Source of the DNA: DATBLQ01 sp036555325 | Lineage (GTDB): Bacteria; Pseudomonadota; Alphaproteobacteria; Rhizobiales; Aestuariivirgaceae | Assembly: GCA_036555325.1 (NCBI GenBank) | Contig: DATBLQ010000042.1 | Location: 1 to 58,494, forward strand | DNA length: 58,494 bases | Direction of reading: 5' to 3' | Part shown: piece by piece, positions 1 through 10,153 of the stretch | How the letters are laid out: each line of letters starts with the position of its first letter | Position numbering within the stretch: the stretch's first letter is position 1 | Notes under the pieces: model-generated | Database searches by the model: none | The model's input: only the letters and a program-made list of their open reading frames with translations | Told to the model about the DNA's origin: nothing | Program-made: the position numbers and the translations under genes

Positions 1-135
1 GCGAGCCTGTTCTGGGATCCGGTCGATCAGCTGACCCTCGGCTGGGGCGTGGGCTGGACGAACAAGGACTCTTCGGATGACGACGCCGAAGGCGACTTCA
101 TCGTCGCGGGCTTCGGTGCCTGGTTCCGCTTCTAA
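1..135 (+). CDS. C-terminal end of an outer-membrane porin (partial)
   Basis: Frame 1 is open from the window edge to a TAA at 133-135 and encodes 44 residues ending in Trp-Phe-Arg-Phe. Alternating hydrophobic and polar residues and a terminal aromatic are what is expected of the last strands and C-terminal insertion signal of an outer-membrane beta-barrel. The final stretch (leucine/glycine strand, acidic turn, then a strand with 'IVAGFG') resembles the end of the porin part of the giant barrel protein at 40721-44299, so a general porin is the likely identity. The N-terminus lies outside the window, so the family is inferred from the tail only. Confidence 0.6.
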   Translation, partial: ASLFWDPVDQLTLGWGVGWTNKDSSDDDAEGDFIVAGFGAWFRF

Positions 136-159
136 GCGAAACGCATAACACTTAAACAG

Positions 160-184
160 TTGGCCCGGGTTTTCCCCGGGCCAA
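160..184 (+). terminator. Terminator hairpin after the porin
   Basis: A perfect 10-bp inverted repeat, ttggcccggg (160-169) and cccgggccaa (175-184), encloses a 5-nt loop 24 nt after the porin stop. There is no real T-tract behind it, only 'ttgcttt', but position and stability fit a transcription terminator for the porin gene. Confidence 0.7.
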
Positions 185-379
185 TTGCTTTAGAGGCGCC
201 CTCGTCTGGGAATGCTTACCTTAGCGAACGCGCATCTAGCTTTTAGAGTTATTGCTCTGCCCTAATAGACAAATTAACTTTGCACTTATGCGCTTGATGT
301 GCAGTGTTGACGAAATACTTGGATGCCCTCTAGCATCTGTTTGCAGCTGACAAGTAACTCCAACCGGGTATAGGTTCCC

Positions 380-682
380 ATGCGCTACATATTACTCGTT
401 CTCATCTTTGTGCTGGCATCATCGGTTGGCAATGAAACTTCGTCAGCCCAAGTTACTCCTGAGAACATAATGTGTAAGCGTGATTATGCTCAGTATCGCA
501 GACGTCCGACGCACAAAGCGTTTGCGGTCACAGTCGGGAAATATAAGAGGCATGCTTGCGGAATGGGCTGGAGTTATAAGACCCGAGGCAGTGCCGTGAG
601 GCGGGCGTTGCGAGAGTGTGGCATTGGGGCCGTCAGACAAGGAATACCGGCCAAGGCGTGTCGGATACTGGCGAGTCAATAA
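380..682 (+). CDS. Small secreted protein, uncharacterised
   Basis: This encodes a 100-residue protein with a clear N-terminal signal peptide (positively charged start, then 'YILLVLIFVLASSVG', cleavage probably after SSA near residue 23). The mature part is basic and has four cysteines: one just after the signal, one in 'ACGMGW', one in 'LRECG', and one near the end in 'KACRIL'. The W..S...A...AL..C...C.I pattern resembles small secreted Cys-containing proteins of the DUF4189 type; this is a resemblance, not an assignment. The gene and its 240-bp upstream region look clearly more AT-rich than the neighbours, which could mean recent acquisition. It stands alone, with no operon partner. Confidence 0.55.
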   Translation: MRYILLVLIFVLASSVGNETSSAQVTPENIMCKRDYAQYRRRPTHKAFAVTVGKYKRHACGMGWSYKTRGSAVRRALRECGIGAVRQGIPAKACRILASQ

Positions 683-836
683 GCCGGTGCCCCATTACGG
701 GCTTCCGGTGATTCAATACACTCGAATTCATTGCTCTAAAGACAATTGGCAGACGTAGCGAAGCGAGGGCTGGCTAAGACCAAGTTCCCTCCTCGATTGC
801 ACGGCTGCGGACAGCTTCACGAAGGCGCACGAATGA

Positions 837-864
837 GAGGGGCCGGCTCCTGGGCCGGCCCCTC
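837..864 (-). terminator. Terminator hairpin of the Gly-rich repeat gene
   Basis: The 11-bp arms gaggggccggc (837-847) and gccggcccctc (854-864) are perfectly complementary across a 6-nt loop. The hairpin sits 28 nt beyond the stop codon of the minus-strand gene at 892-1953, so it most likely ends that transcript. It could also stop transcripts from the plus-strand gene at 380-682. The 683-836 stretch holds nothing else I recognise. Confidence 0.65.
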
Positions 865-891
865 AAATTGCATGCTATTTCAGATTGGATG

Positions 892-1953
892 CTAGTTCAT
901 ACTGGCTCCGGCACCACCGTTGCCGCCCCTGCCGCCGGCACCGCCCGCGCCGCCGTCGCCGGCAGCGTTGACCTGACCCTGGGCACCGCTTTGGACTCCA
1001 CCAACGTTCGCGTTGACATTGCCGACATTGCTGCCGCCGGCGCCGCCTGGGCCACCGGCACCGCCGTTGCCGCCAGCGCCACCGCCAGGACCGGCACCGC
1101 CCTTACCGCCGTTGCCGCCCTCGCCGCCCTCGCCGCCATCTCCGGCAATATTGACCTGACCCTGAATACCGTCTTGGGCTCCAAAAACGTTCGCGTTGAC
1201 GTTGCCAACATTCCAGCCACCAGCACCACCGGCACCGCCAGCACCGCCGTTGCCGCCAGGTCCACCGCAGTTGCTGCCACCGCCACCGCCGTTGCCGCCG
1301 TCGCCACCCTCGCCGCCCTCACCGGCGATATTGACCTGGCCCTGGATACCCTTCTGCGTCGCAAGGTAGTTAATGTTGAAATTGAGAAGATTGCTGCCGC
1401 CCTTCCCACCAGCGCCACCGGCTCCACCAGTTCCGCCGTTGCCGCCGCCTGCTTTACCACCTTTGCCGCCGTTGCCGCCGTCGCCACCTTCGCCGCCCTC
1501 ACCGGCGATATTGACCTGACCCTGGATACCGTACTGGTTTCCCTTGTTGATGTTGAAATTGAGAATATTGCTGCCACCTTTGCCGCCGGCGCCACCTGCA
1601 CCGCCGTCACCACCGTTGCCGCCTCCTTTGCCACCTTTGCCGGCGTTGCCGCCGTCGCCACCTTCGCCGCCGTCACCGGCAATATTGACCTGCTTCTGGA
1701 GACCTATCTGGGTCCCTTTGTTGATGTTGAAATTGAGAATATTGCTGCCGCCCTTACCACCGGCACCACCAAGACCGCCGTTGCCGCCGGCACCTGAGCT
1801 ATTACTTCCGCAGCATGTGGGTGCGTGTACCACGCCGGCAATTGCCGGAGCGCCCATGAGTGCAGCGGAAACTGCGAGCGCGGATACGCCTAAAAACAAC
1901 TGTGACCAGCGTCCACCCCCCAAGGGCGGCGCCGTCGAGCTACCAGTACGCAT
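892..1953 (-). CDS. Secreted PGRS-like Gly-rich protein with five curlin-like repeats
   Basis: The product is 353 residues. GGAAAGGA (1961-1968) is placed 7 nt before the ATG and fixes the start. Residues 1-40 form an export signal ending 'GAPAIAG'; a Cys-Cys pair follows at 47-48. The rest alternates Gly-Gly-X tracts (X mostly Asn, Ala, Lys, Asp, Glu) with five copies of a segment of about 28 residues starting near 69, 127, 186, 246 and 307. Copy 2 reads 'SNILNFNINKGNQYGIQGQV' followed by NIAG. The Gln-x-Gly...Asn-x-Ala pattern recalls the curlin repeat, with an insertion of about three residues. The GG-X tracts recall mycobacterial PE-PGRS proteins. I infer a secreted beta-solenoid or amyloid-like surface fibre protein, but function is unknown. 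It is divergent from the barrel gene at 2647, whose loops carry the same GG-X composition. Codon choice is dominated by GGC/GGT, which makes long antisense frames that are not genes. Confidence 0.75.
   Translation of the reverse strand: MRTGSSTAPPLGGGRWSQLFLGVSALAVSAALMGAPAIAGVVHAPTCCGSNSSGAGGNGGLGGAGGKGGSNILNFNINKGTQIGLQKQVNIAGDGGEGGDGGNAGKGGKGGGNGGDGGAGGAGGKGGSNILNFNINKGNQYGIQGQVNIAGEGGEGGDGGNGGKGGKAGGGNGGTGGAGGAGGKGGSNLLNFNINYLATQKGIQGQVNIAGEGGEGGDGGNGGGGGSNCGGPGGNGGAGGAGGAGGWNVGNVNANVFGAQDGIQGQVNIAGDGGEGGEGGNGGKGGAGPGGGAGGNGGAGGPGGAGGSNVGNVNANVGGVQSGAQGQVNAAGDGGAGGAGGRGGNGGAGASMN
906..1791 (-). repeat. Five tandem repeats, period 58-61 codons
   Basis: The repeats lie inside the Gly-rich protein. 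Starts at residues 69, 127, 186, 246 and 307 give periods of 58, 59, 60 and 61 codons. Copies 1-3 keep 'NFNIN' and copies 4-5 have 'NVNAN'; all five keep 'QVN(I/A)AG'. The two subtypes suggest an older duplication followed by expansion within the coding sequence. Confidence 0.8.
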
Positions 1954-2052
1954 GGTCGATTCCTTTCCATCGAACTAACAACTGCAATCCGCCGCCTACT
2001 ATTACGGTATGATGGAGTGTTCTTCTCGGCAATACTAAAATGTAATCTCTCA

Positions 2053-2113
2053 ACTCCATTTCATTACAACAGACTCAATTTCATGTGATGAGTGAAGTAG
2101 TAAACTCTATTTC
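2053..2113. promoter_or_regulatory. Three spaced copies of ACTCNATTTC in the long divergent intergenic region
   Basis: ACTCCATTTC (2053-2062), ACTCAATTTC (2073-2082) and ACTCTATTTC (2104-2113) are in the same orientation. Their starts are 20 and 31 bp apart, about two and three helical turns, so all three face the same side of the DNA. They lie in the 693-bp AT-rich space between the divergent Gly-rich genes, 100-160 bp upstream of the start at 1953 and about 530 bp upstream of the start at 2647. A regulator-binding array is the simplest reading; no regulator is identified. In the rest of 1954-2646 I see only a T-run near 2597-2609. Confidence 0.4.
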
Positions 2114-2646
2114 GTTTTATTACAGAAACATTGGAACTGCAGCGAACCACGATTTTTCAAAGAGCATTGTCATGAGAGCATCCTGCGAACGCGAGTGCAG
2201 CAACGCTGGCGGTAAGTTGCGATCGAAGTGCGTCTTAACTCTGCGAATGGTGTAATAAGTTTCCTTCTCCAAATATTAGTGTGATGCAGATCCAAGAAGA
2301 GTTACGGCGCACTTCTAATGTTCGCGAGCTAATCCGTTTGGATTAATCCAGTTGGGTAATGAAGCTAACCCAAGTGGATAGTTGAGGTAGCATCCGGCTT
2401 GAATTGACTATGATTCTATTCCTACCAAACCGTGTGGTGCACATGCAAGACAAATTCGATTCGTCAATGCCGGTTGCAACGTTATTTGCACCCCGAGCCG
2501 TCACCACTGACCATTTGTTGCCAAACCACAACAATGGCGAAAAACCTAGTAGGGCACCCGAAATAGCGCTTGTTTTGTTCACCCAAAGCGTGCGTTTCTT
2601 TTTTTTTATCATTTGTCGCCAGGTCTCTCGGAGAGGGGGTAGTCCG

Positions 2647-4392
<1,746 letters not shown>

Positions 4393-4421
4393 GCCGCACA
4401 GAACGCGCCTCGATGTAATCA

Positions 4422-4470
4422 AGCAGAGCTCGCGATCAGCCCATAAGCTGGTCGCGCTGCTTTCTCTTTT
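4422..4470 (+). terminator. Terminator of the double-barrel gene
   Basis: Downstream of the stop at 4392, the arms at 4422-4440 and 4447-4461 pair with a 4-nt bulge and one G-T pair. The pyrimidine-rich tail ttctctttt (4462-4470) follows. This fits an intrinsic terminator. Confidence 0.5.
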
Positions 4471-4601
4471 GACCGCAGTTCATAGCCAGCCAGGCACTTG
4501 CCTTTCACGCAAGCCAACTGCCATGATCCCTATCGCGTGCACTTTCGCGAATGATACAGTGGATTGCTGAGGCGGGCTTTCCGAAGGCGAGGAGGCCTCT
4601 G

Positions 4602-5282
4602 ATGAGCAAGCGCTTCTGTTCACTTCTAATCCTTTTGCTTCCCGCCGCCGCGTGCGGAGCGGCTGCTGCAGCTGTCGACAAGGAGGTGATAAAAAACGCC
4701 TTGTCCGCGGCACCCCCCAGAGTGGCGAAAGATGCCGGGGTCATCGATTGGGACATGCATACCCTCAAAAAAGGCACGAACGGCTTCACGTGTTTGCCGG
4801 ACAATCTCTCGACGCCCACCGTCAACGATCCAATCTGCCTCGACGGGAATGGCATGGCTTGGTTGCAAGCCTTGCGGCAGAGGAAAGAACCGCCCCCGGG
4901 ATTCGGACTCGCCTTCATGATGAAGGGCGGAGCCGCCGCCAGCAGTTCTGATCCCTATGCGACCGCACCGGCCGGCGGCAAATGGATCAGCCAAGGTCCC
5001 CATGTAAAAATATTCGGTGCGAAGAACATAACGACGGCTTACTCTCACCTGGCGGAAGCTCCAGAGACCACGCGACCCTATGTGATGTTCAAGGGAACTC
5101 CTTACGAGCACCTCGTAATTCCAGCGACAAGCAGTTCGACGATCAACATTCCTGGCAAACCCGGTGAACCGGGCAAGCCTGGCGAACCCGGTAAACCGGG
5201 CAAGGGCGGTGGAAAACCTGGTGAACCTGGCCAACCCGGTGAGCCGGGAAAACCCGGTCAACCAGGCACAGTGATCCAATGA
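4602..5282 (+). CDS. Secreted protein with collagen-like C-terminal tail
   Basis: The start at ATG 4602 is set by GGAGG (4591-4595) six bases upstream and by the signal peptide that follows ('SLLILLLPAAACGAAAA', possibly a lipobox at Cys). The product is 226 residues. The central part (about 40-180) has 'DWDMHTLKKGTNGFTCLPD', then 'NDPICLDGNGMAW', 'DPYAT' and 'MFKGTPYEHLVIP'. I recognise this as a recurring uncharacterised secreted domain of proteobacteria but know no function for it. From about residue 186 the chain becomes Gly-X-Y triplets rich in Pro and Lys/Glu (GKPGEPGKPGEP type), broken once by a GKGGG, and ends in 'TVIQ'. Lys-Glu paired triplets are typical of bacterial collagen-like stalks, which form triple helices without hydroxyproline. 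It is the third Gly-rich exported protein in a row. Confidence 0.7.
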   Translation: MSKRFCSLLILLLPAAACGAAAAAVDKEVIKNALSAAPPRVAKDAGVIDWDMHTLKKGTNGFTCLPDNLSTPTVNDPICLDGNGMAWLQALRQRKEPPPGFGLAFMMKGGAAASSSDPYATAPAGGKWISQGPHVKIFGAKNITTAYSHLAEAPETTRPYVMFKGTPYEHLVIPATSSSTINIPGKPGEPGKPGEPGKPGKGGGKPGEPGQPGEPGKPGQPGTVIQ

Positions 5283-5504
5283 TCTCTTCCGGACACTGTA
5301 CTGTAAATGAAGTGACGTGACGTCAGTGGTTTTGACGCAAAGCCCCGCTGAATCATGGTTTTTTTGCCGCGTTACGCCAGTGTCTGTTGCAAAACTGTAT
5401 CGGTGCGAACGAAGTTGCGGCGAAAAACGGAGCTTCAGCTTGTTGTCGCCACAAGTCACTGCTAGATGTCTTGCCGGGTAGGAGTCGGGTCCAAGGCATT
5501 TCCT

Positions 5505-6341
5505 ATGGCGAATCGGGTGCTTAGCCGCTTTTTGTCGGTCGTTCCACTAGCGTTCGGATTAATGTCCTGTTTCAGTCAGCAGGCCGACTTGGGCAATCGC
5601 GTCATCGATGTCGATGCCGGAGCAACACCAGCCAGCGCCACACTCTCAGATTCGATGAGCGGTCTCGTGGCGCAAGCAAACCCGAGCTACGTCACTCTCA
5701 TCATCAGCGACAACGAAAAAAACAGGGCCCGGGCTGAAAGCAAACGGCCCGCGCCGGTGACCGCAGGCAGCGGTTTCGTGGTCGGTCCCGACGGTTACGT
5801 GCTGACCGCCGGGCATGTCGCCATGAAACGAAATTTCGGCGTGAGCGCCAGAGGGCCCGACGGTCGCATCTATTCCGGAAAAGTGGTGGACGTGCGGCCC
5901 GGTTATGACATGGCGCTCATCAAGCTCAGCGGCTTCAGCGGCGTAGCGGTGCGGCCCTCGTCATCTGCCTGTCTCAAGCCGGGTGATGCGATCTTTTCCC
6001 TCGGAAAGCCGCACGCGCAGAAGGACACCGCCCGGTTCGGAAAGGTCGAGGCGATGAGTTTCGGCCGGGCCGTTGCGTATCAGGGTTTCGGTTATCCAGA
6101 CGCGATCGTGTTGAGAATGGATACCAAGAAAGGGGAATCGGGTGGCCCGGTGTTCAACGACCGTGGCGAACTTGTGGGAATGGTCGTCAGCACCTTGAGC
6201 GATGGCAACGGCAGGCCGCTCAATCTCGCCCATGCCGTGCCCCTTCCCGCACTTGCCCAATTCATGTGCTCGGAAATGACCTGCACCAGCGAGTGGACAG
6301 GTCTCGTCTCGCAGGACACGCACGGCTGCCCGCAAAGCTAG
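5505..6341 (+). CDS. Trypsin-like serine protease, probable lipoprotein
   Basis: This is a chymotrypsin-fold (S1, DegP-like) protease domain without a PDZ domain, 278 residues from ATG 5505. The triad is visible: His in 'VLTAGHV', Asp in 'GYDMALIKL' and Ser in 'KKGESGGPVF'. The N-terminus 'LAFGLMSC' fits a lipoprotein signal with Cys near residue 22, placing it in the periplasm or outer membrane. An upstream ATG at 5466 is possible but has no ribosome site and would spoil the signal. Two further cysteines near the end (in 'MCSEMTC') may form a disulfide. It follows the collagen-like gene by 222 bp in the same direction; that gap shows no hairpin I trust. Processing of neighbouring surface proteins is conceivable but unproven. 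Confidence 0.75.
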   Translation: MANRVLSRFLSVVPLAFGLMSCFSQQADLGNRVIDVDAGATPASATLSDSMSGLVAQANPSYVTLIISDNEKNRARAESKRPAPVTAGSGFVVGPDGYVLTAGHVAMKRNFGVSARGPDGRIYSGKVVDVRPGYDMALIKLSGFSGVAVRPSSSACLKPGDAIFSLGKPHAQKDTARFGKVEAMSFGRAVAYQGFGYPDAIVLRMDTKKGESGGPVFNDRGELVGMVVSTLSDGNGRPLNLAHAVPLPALAQFMCSEMTCTSEWTGLVSQDTHGCPQS

Positions 6342-6408
6342 GATCGCGCCCGCACGCTCGTGCTCCGATCTGCGAGTCGTAGAACAAGCGGCGCTAGGGA
6401 GGGTTGCA

Positions 6409-8166
6409 ATGGCGAGGTCAAGGAATGCCCCACCCAATTTCTCATCCATGGGAGCCCGGCTTTCGACGGATCCCGTGGCGGGAGGGAGGCTCGAGAAGCT
6501 GCTGAGCGAGGCTCAGCGCCACTTGTTCGCCGGTGAAATTCCGCGTGCGATGGCATGTGCCGAGCAGGCGCTTACTATCGCCGACAATCCGAACACCCGC
6601 CTCGCCATGGCGACCGTTTGCCTGCTCGCCAAGGATTTCAAGCGCGCGGAAATGAATTACCACGAAGTGCTGCGCCAGCGGCCGAACCACTTCAAAGCGC
6701 TCCTCGGCCTGGGCCAGCTGAAGCTCAACACGAACGATCCAGAAACTGCCATCAGCGTGCTTCGAGCAGCGGTGAGCGCAGATCCGAAAAACCCAGATGC
6801 CCGCCATCTGCTGGCGAGATCCTACGGCCTTTTGCGCCGCTTCGATGAGGCGCTGGAGCTGTTCAGAGCCCTCGTCGTGGACGTTCCGAAGAACGCTGAC
6901 GTATGGGCCGGGTATGCGCGGGCGCTGACGCGCCAGGGTTCGCCCAAAGAGGCGATAGAGGCCTACAAGACGGCGCTCGAGCTCAACCCGAAGGACGACG
7001 CCGCCCACGAGGGGCTGGCGGCGACCTATCTCAGCATTGGCCAGATCGATCTCGCCGAAGTTCATTTCAAGAAAGCAATGGAGATCCGTCCGGACAGAGG
7101 CCAGCCCTTCCGCAACCTGGCCAAGCTGAAGCGGCTCGACGCTGCGGATTTGGCCGAAGCTGAGAAGCAGCTGCGACTGCTGCCGCCTGGCGACGTCAAG
7201 CGCATTACGTTCCTCGCCACCGTCGCCTCAATGGGTGAGGCATCAGGCGAGTATGAAAAGGCATTCCATGCCATTTCCGAGGCGCTGGCAATCCGGCGAA
7301 GCCATGGCCGCACCACCTATAACCTTGAGGCCGTGACGGGCTTGGCTGACGCCGTGATCAACGCCATGGGCGTTCGCGGGGTGGAGGTCAAGTCGGCGAA
7401 GTCTCCGACCCCCATCTTCATCGTCGGCATGCCAAGGTCGGGATCGACCTTGACCGAGCAAATCCTGGCGCGCCATCCTTCAGTCTATCCGGCGGGAGAA
7501 TGGGCGGCGATGCCCATGGTGCTGAGCCAGATGCATACGCTTGGCAGGACCTACCCGAGCGATGTGGGGAAACTCTCCGGTGATGAGATAAACCTGCTGC
7601 GCAGAGTCTATTACGCCAAACTTCCCGCCGCGGAGACGGGCAAGGACAGATTGAGCGACAAGATGCTCGGCAATGTTTTCAACGTCGCCCTCATCGAAGC
7701 GATCTTCCCGGATGCAACGATCGTGTGGTGCCGACGGCACCCGATGGATAGCCTGTGGTCGACACTTACCCAGGTATTTGCCAGCGCACTCGAGTTTTCC
7801 ACGCGCATCGAGGATGTGTGCCACCACGCGTTGCAGCAACATAGAATAATGACCGCGTGGCGCGAACGCGGGACACTGCCAACGCTCGAGATTTTCTATG
7901 AAGAGCTGGTCGAACGCTTCGAACCGGTGGCGCGCGAGCTTGTGAAATTTACTGGACTCGAGTGGAACGATGCATGTCTGAAGCCGCAAGAGTCCGATCG
8001 GCCGGTTCTGACGGCGAGCGCCGGGCAGGTGCACCAGGCGGTATCGAAGTCGGCGGTTGGACGATGGAAACCATTTGCCCCCTATCTCGATCATGCCAGG
8101 TCGGCGATGGGCGATTTGATCGGCCTTCATGAGGCGGAACTTGCCAAGCGCGGCATTGGTGGCTGA
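6409..8166 (+). CDS. TPR-repeat sulfotransferase
   Basis: The product is 585 residues, with GGGAGGG (6397-6403) before the ATG. About residues 20-240 are tandem tetratricopeptide repeats (A..A...DP pattern). The second half is a sulfotransferase domain: the 5'-phosphosulfate loop 'PIFIVGMPRSGSTLTEQIL' is at 335-353 and the 3'-phosphate motif 'CRRHPMDS' is at about 441-448. Enzymes of this family transfer sulfate from PAPS to sugars, lipids or tyrosines; the TPR part usually binds the acceptor or a partner. It is the most canonical of the three TPR-sulfotransferases here. A radical SAM gene follows 142 bp later in the same direction. The acceptor cannot be read from the sequence. Confidence 0.85.
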   Translation: MARSRNAPPNFSSMGARLSTDPVAGGRLEKLLSEAQRHLFAGEIPRAMACAEQALTIADNPNTRLAMATVCLLAKDFKRAEMNYHEVLRQRPNHFKALLGLGQLKLNTNDPETAISVLRAAVSADPKNPDARHLLARSYGLLRRFDEALELFRALVVDVPKNADVWAGYARALTRQGSPKEAIEAYKTALELNPKDDAAHEGLAATYLSIGQIDLAEVHFKKAMEIRPDRGQPFRNLAKLKRLDAADLAEAEKQLRLLPPGDVKRITFLATVASMGEASGEYEKAFHAISEALAIRRSHGRTTYNLEAVTGLADAVINAMGVRGVEVKSAKSPTPIFIVGMPRSGSTLTEQILARHPSVYPAGEWAAMPMVLSQMHTLGRTYPSDVGKLSGDEINLLRRVYYAKLPAAETGKDRLSDKMLGNVFNVALIEAIFPDATIVWCRRHPMDSLWSTLTQVFASALEFSTRIEDVCHHALQQHRIMTAWRERGTLPTLEIFYEELVERFEPVARELVKFTGLEWNDACLKPQESDRPVLTASAGQVHQAVSKSAVGRWKPFAPYLDHARSAMGDLIGLHEAELAKRGIGG

Positions 8167-8308
8167 AGAGTTCAGAGTCCTAGAGAGCGCAGCTGTCGGA
8201 GCATCGGGGCGTGAAACAGGCGCTCGAGCGCATGTTCAGCACTCTCGGCATTGCGCCTTTACCTCGTAGAACCGCACGGCTAGAGTTGAACAAGGAGAGG
8301 GCAGAGCT

Positions 8309-10153
8309 TTGAGACGATCAGAGCAATTGCGATTCACCGTCGTGCTGATCAAGCCCTCGCGCTATGACCGCGACGGATATCCAATCACCTGGTACCGATC
8401 GATTCTGCCATCGAACAGTCTGGCAGTCATGTATGGCCTGGCTCGCGACAGTGTCAGGCGCAATGTCCTGGGCGAACAGGTCGAGCTCAAACTCGAAGTT
8501 TGGGATGAAACCAACCAGCGCATCGAACCGCGACGTATCATTTCAGCGATCAGACGGCAGGGCGGCCGCGGGCTTGTATGTCTGGTGGGCGTCCAGTCGA
8601 ACCAGTTTCCAAGAGCGATCGATCTTGCCCGGCAATTTCTGGATGCAAACCTGCCGGTCGTGGTGGGTGGGTTTCACGTCTCTGGATGCGTCTCGATGCT
8701 TTCGGAGCTTCCCGCAGAGCTTCGCGAAGCTCAATCCATGGGCATTTCCCTGTTCGCGGGTGAAGCAGAGGACGGACGATTCGATGAATTGCTTCGCGAT
8801 GCCTGGGGCGGCACGCTAAAACCGATTTATAACCATCTGCCAAAACTGCCCAATTTAGAGGGCCAGCCTTTGCCGTATCTGCCGGCTTCAGAAATACACA
8901 GGTGCTACAAATATGTGACGAGTTTTGATCTCGGGCGTGGCTGTCCCTATCAGTGTTCGTTTTGCACCATCATCAACGTTCAAGGCCGCAAGAGCAGGTT
9001 TCGTAGCGTCGATGACTTGGAAAACATCATTCGAGAATGCGCCGCTCAAGGGATCAATTCGTTCTTTGTCACGGATGACAACTTCGCCCGCAACAAGCTC
9101 TGGGAAAGCTTCTTCGATCGGCTGATCCATTTGCGCGAGTCGGAGAATTTGGGGGTACAGCTGATGATCCAGGTGGACACACTGTGCCACAAGATTCCCA
9201 ATTTCATCGAAAAGGCGGCGAAAGCGGGTGTGTGTCGCGCATTCATTGGTCTGGAGAACATCAATCCGGACAATTTGGTGGGTGCGAAGAAGCTGCAAAA
9301 CAAGATCACCGAATATCGCACGATGCTGCAGGCCTGGCACAGCCACGGCATCTATACATGGGTCGGCTACATCATTGGCTTTCCCGCAGACAGCAAACAG
9401 TCGATCTTGCGCGATATCGAAATCATCAAGAAAGAACTGCCGACGGACGTATTGGAGTTCTTTGTTTTGACGCCATTGCCAGGCTCGGAGGACCATCGCA
9501 CCATGCTGCAGCAGGGCGTGTGGATGGATGGAGACCTCAACAAGTACAACACCCATGATCGCGTCAGCCACCATCTCCATATGAGCGACCGGGAATGGGA
9601 GGAAGCCTATGATGCGGCGTGGCGGAGCTATTACTCCGCGCAACATATGGAAACCATTGCTCGCCGTCATGCCAGATCGGAGGGCCGCGACCCCAAGGGC
9701 GTCTTGCGCAATCTGATCGACTTCAAATTGATCTACGAGCTTGAGGGAGTTCATCCGCTGGAAGGCGGCATATTCCGACTGAAGTATCGAAACGATCGTC
9801 GCCCCGGTCTGCCACGAGAGTGGCCGGGAATTTTTCATCTCAAGCTCGCCGGTCAGGTGGCGCACAAAACCTGGCAATATCTGAAATACAACCGGCTGGC
9901 ACAGGATATTGCCCGCAGAACTCGCGCCAGCCCCGACCGCTACTCCTATATGGATACGGCACTGACACCGGCGGCGGAGGAGGATGTGGATAAGCTCAAA
10001 CTCTTCAGTGAAACTGCAGGCGCAGCTGGCGCGGTAGAACGGAAGCGCAAGGCCGACGAGTATCGGTCAAAATTCGAACGAACCTTTGCCCATCTGGCGG
10101 AAACCCAGCCGCACCCGGCAAATGAGCGAGCGTCGGCGGAAGACAGGACCTAA
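8309..10153 (+). CDS. B12-binding-type radical SAM protein
   Basis: The start is TTG 8309, supported by AAGGAGAGG (8292-8300) at 8 nt. The 614-residue protein has an N-terminal Rossmann part like the cobalamin-binding domain of class B radical SAM enzymes ('VVVGGFHVSG' near residue 120). The radical SAM core carries the 4Fe-4S motif Cys212-x3-Cys216-x2-Cys219 ('RGCPYQCSFC'). A helical C-terminal region and a charged tail follow. The His that binds cobalamin in the classic DxHxxG motif is not evident, so B12 may be absent. Class B members include methylases, hopanoid-modifying enzymes and ring-forming enzymes; I cannot tell which. The 3' end overlaps the convergent quinone reductase gene by 4 bp. 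Confidence 0.75.
   Translation: MRRSEQLRFTVVLIKPSRYDRDGYPITWYRSILPSNSLAVMYGLARDSVRRNVLGEQVELKLEVWDETNQRIEPRRIISAIRRQGGRGLVCLVGVQSNQFPRAIDLARQFLDANLPVVVGGFHVSGCVSMLSELPAELREAQSMGISLFAGEAEDGRFDELLRDAWGGTLKPIYNHLPKLPNLEGQPLPYLPASEIHRCYKYVTSFDLGRGCPYQCSFCTIINVQGRKSRFRSVDDLENIIRECAAQGINSFFVTDDNFARNKLWESFFDRLIHLRESENLGVQLMIQVDTLCHKIPNFIEKAAKAGVCRAFIGLENINPDNLVGAKKLQNKITEYRTMLQAWHSHGIYTWVGYIIGFPADSKQSILRDIEIIKKELPTDVLEFFVLTPLPGSEDHRTMLQQGVWMDGDLNKYNTHDRVSHHLHMSDREWEEAYDAAWRSYYSAQHMETIARRHARSEGRDPKGVLRNLIDFKLIYELEGVHPLEGGIFRLKYRNDRRPGLPREWPGIFHLKLAGQVAHKTWQYLKYNRLAQDIARRTRASPDRYSYMDTALTPAAEEDVDKLKLFSETAGAAGAVERKRKADEYRSKFERTFAHLAETQPHPANERASAEDRT

Noticed and set aside
906..1791. CRISPR-like repetitive DNA
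   Set aside because: Repeats are in-frame protein repeats of variable sequence without uniform direct repeats and unique spacers; no cas genes.
868..1797. Long plus-strand open frame rich in Ala, Thr and Val opposite the Gly-rich gene
   Set aside because: It is the antisense of GGC/GGT/GCC repeats, which lack stops by composition. It has no ribosome site or signal, and the minus frame has signal peptide, ribosome site and terminator.
2404..2646. N-terminal 81-codon extension of the double-barrel frame
   Set aside because: The text has no coding look and places a signal peptide internally. GTG 2647 has a good ribosome site and a signal peptide.
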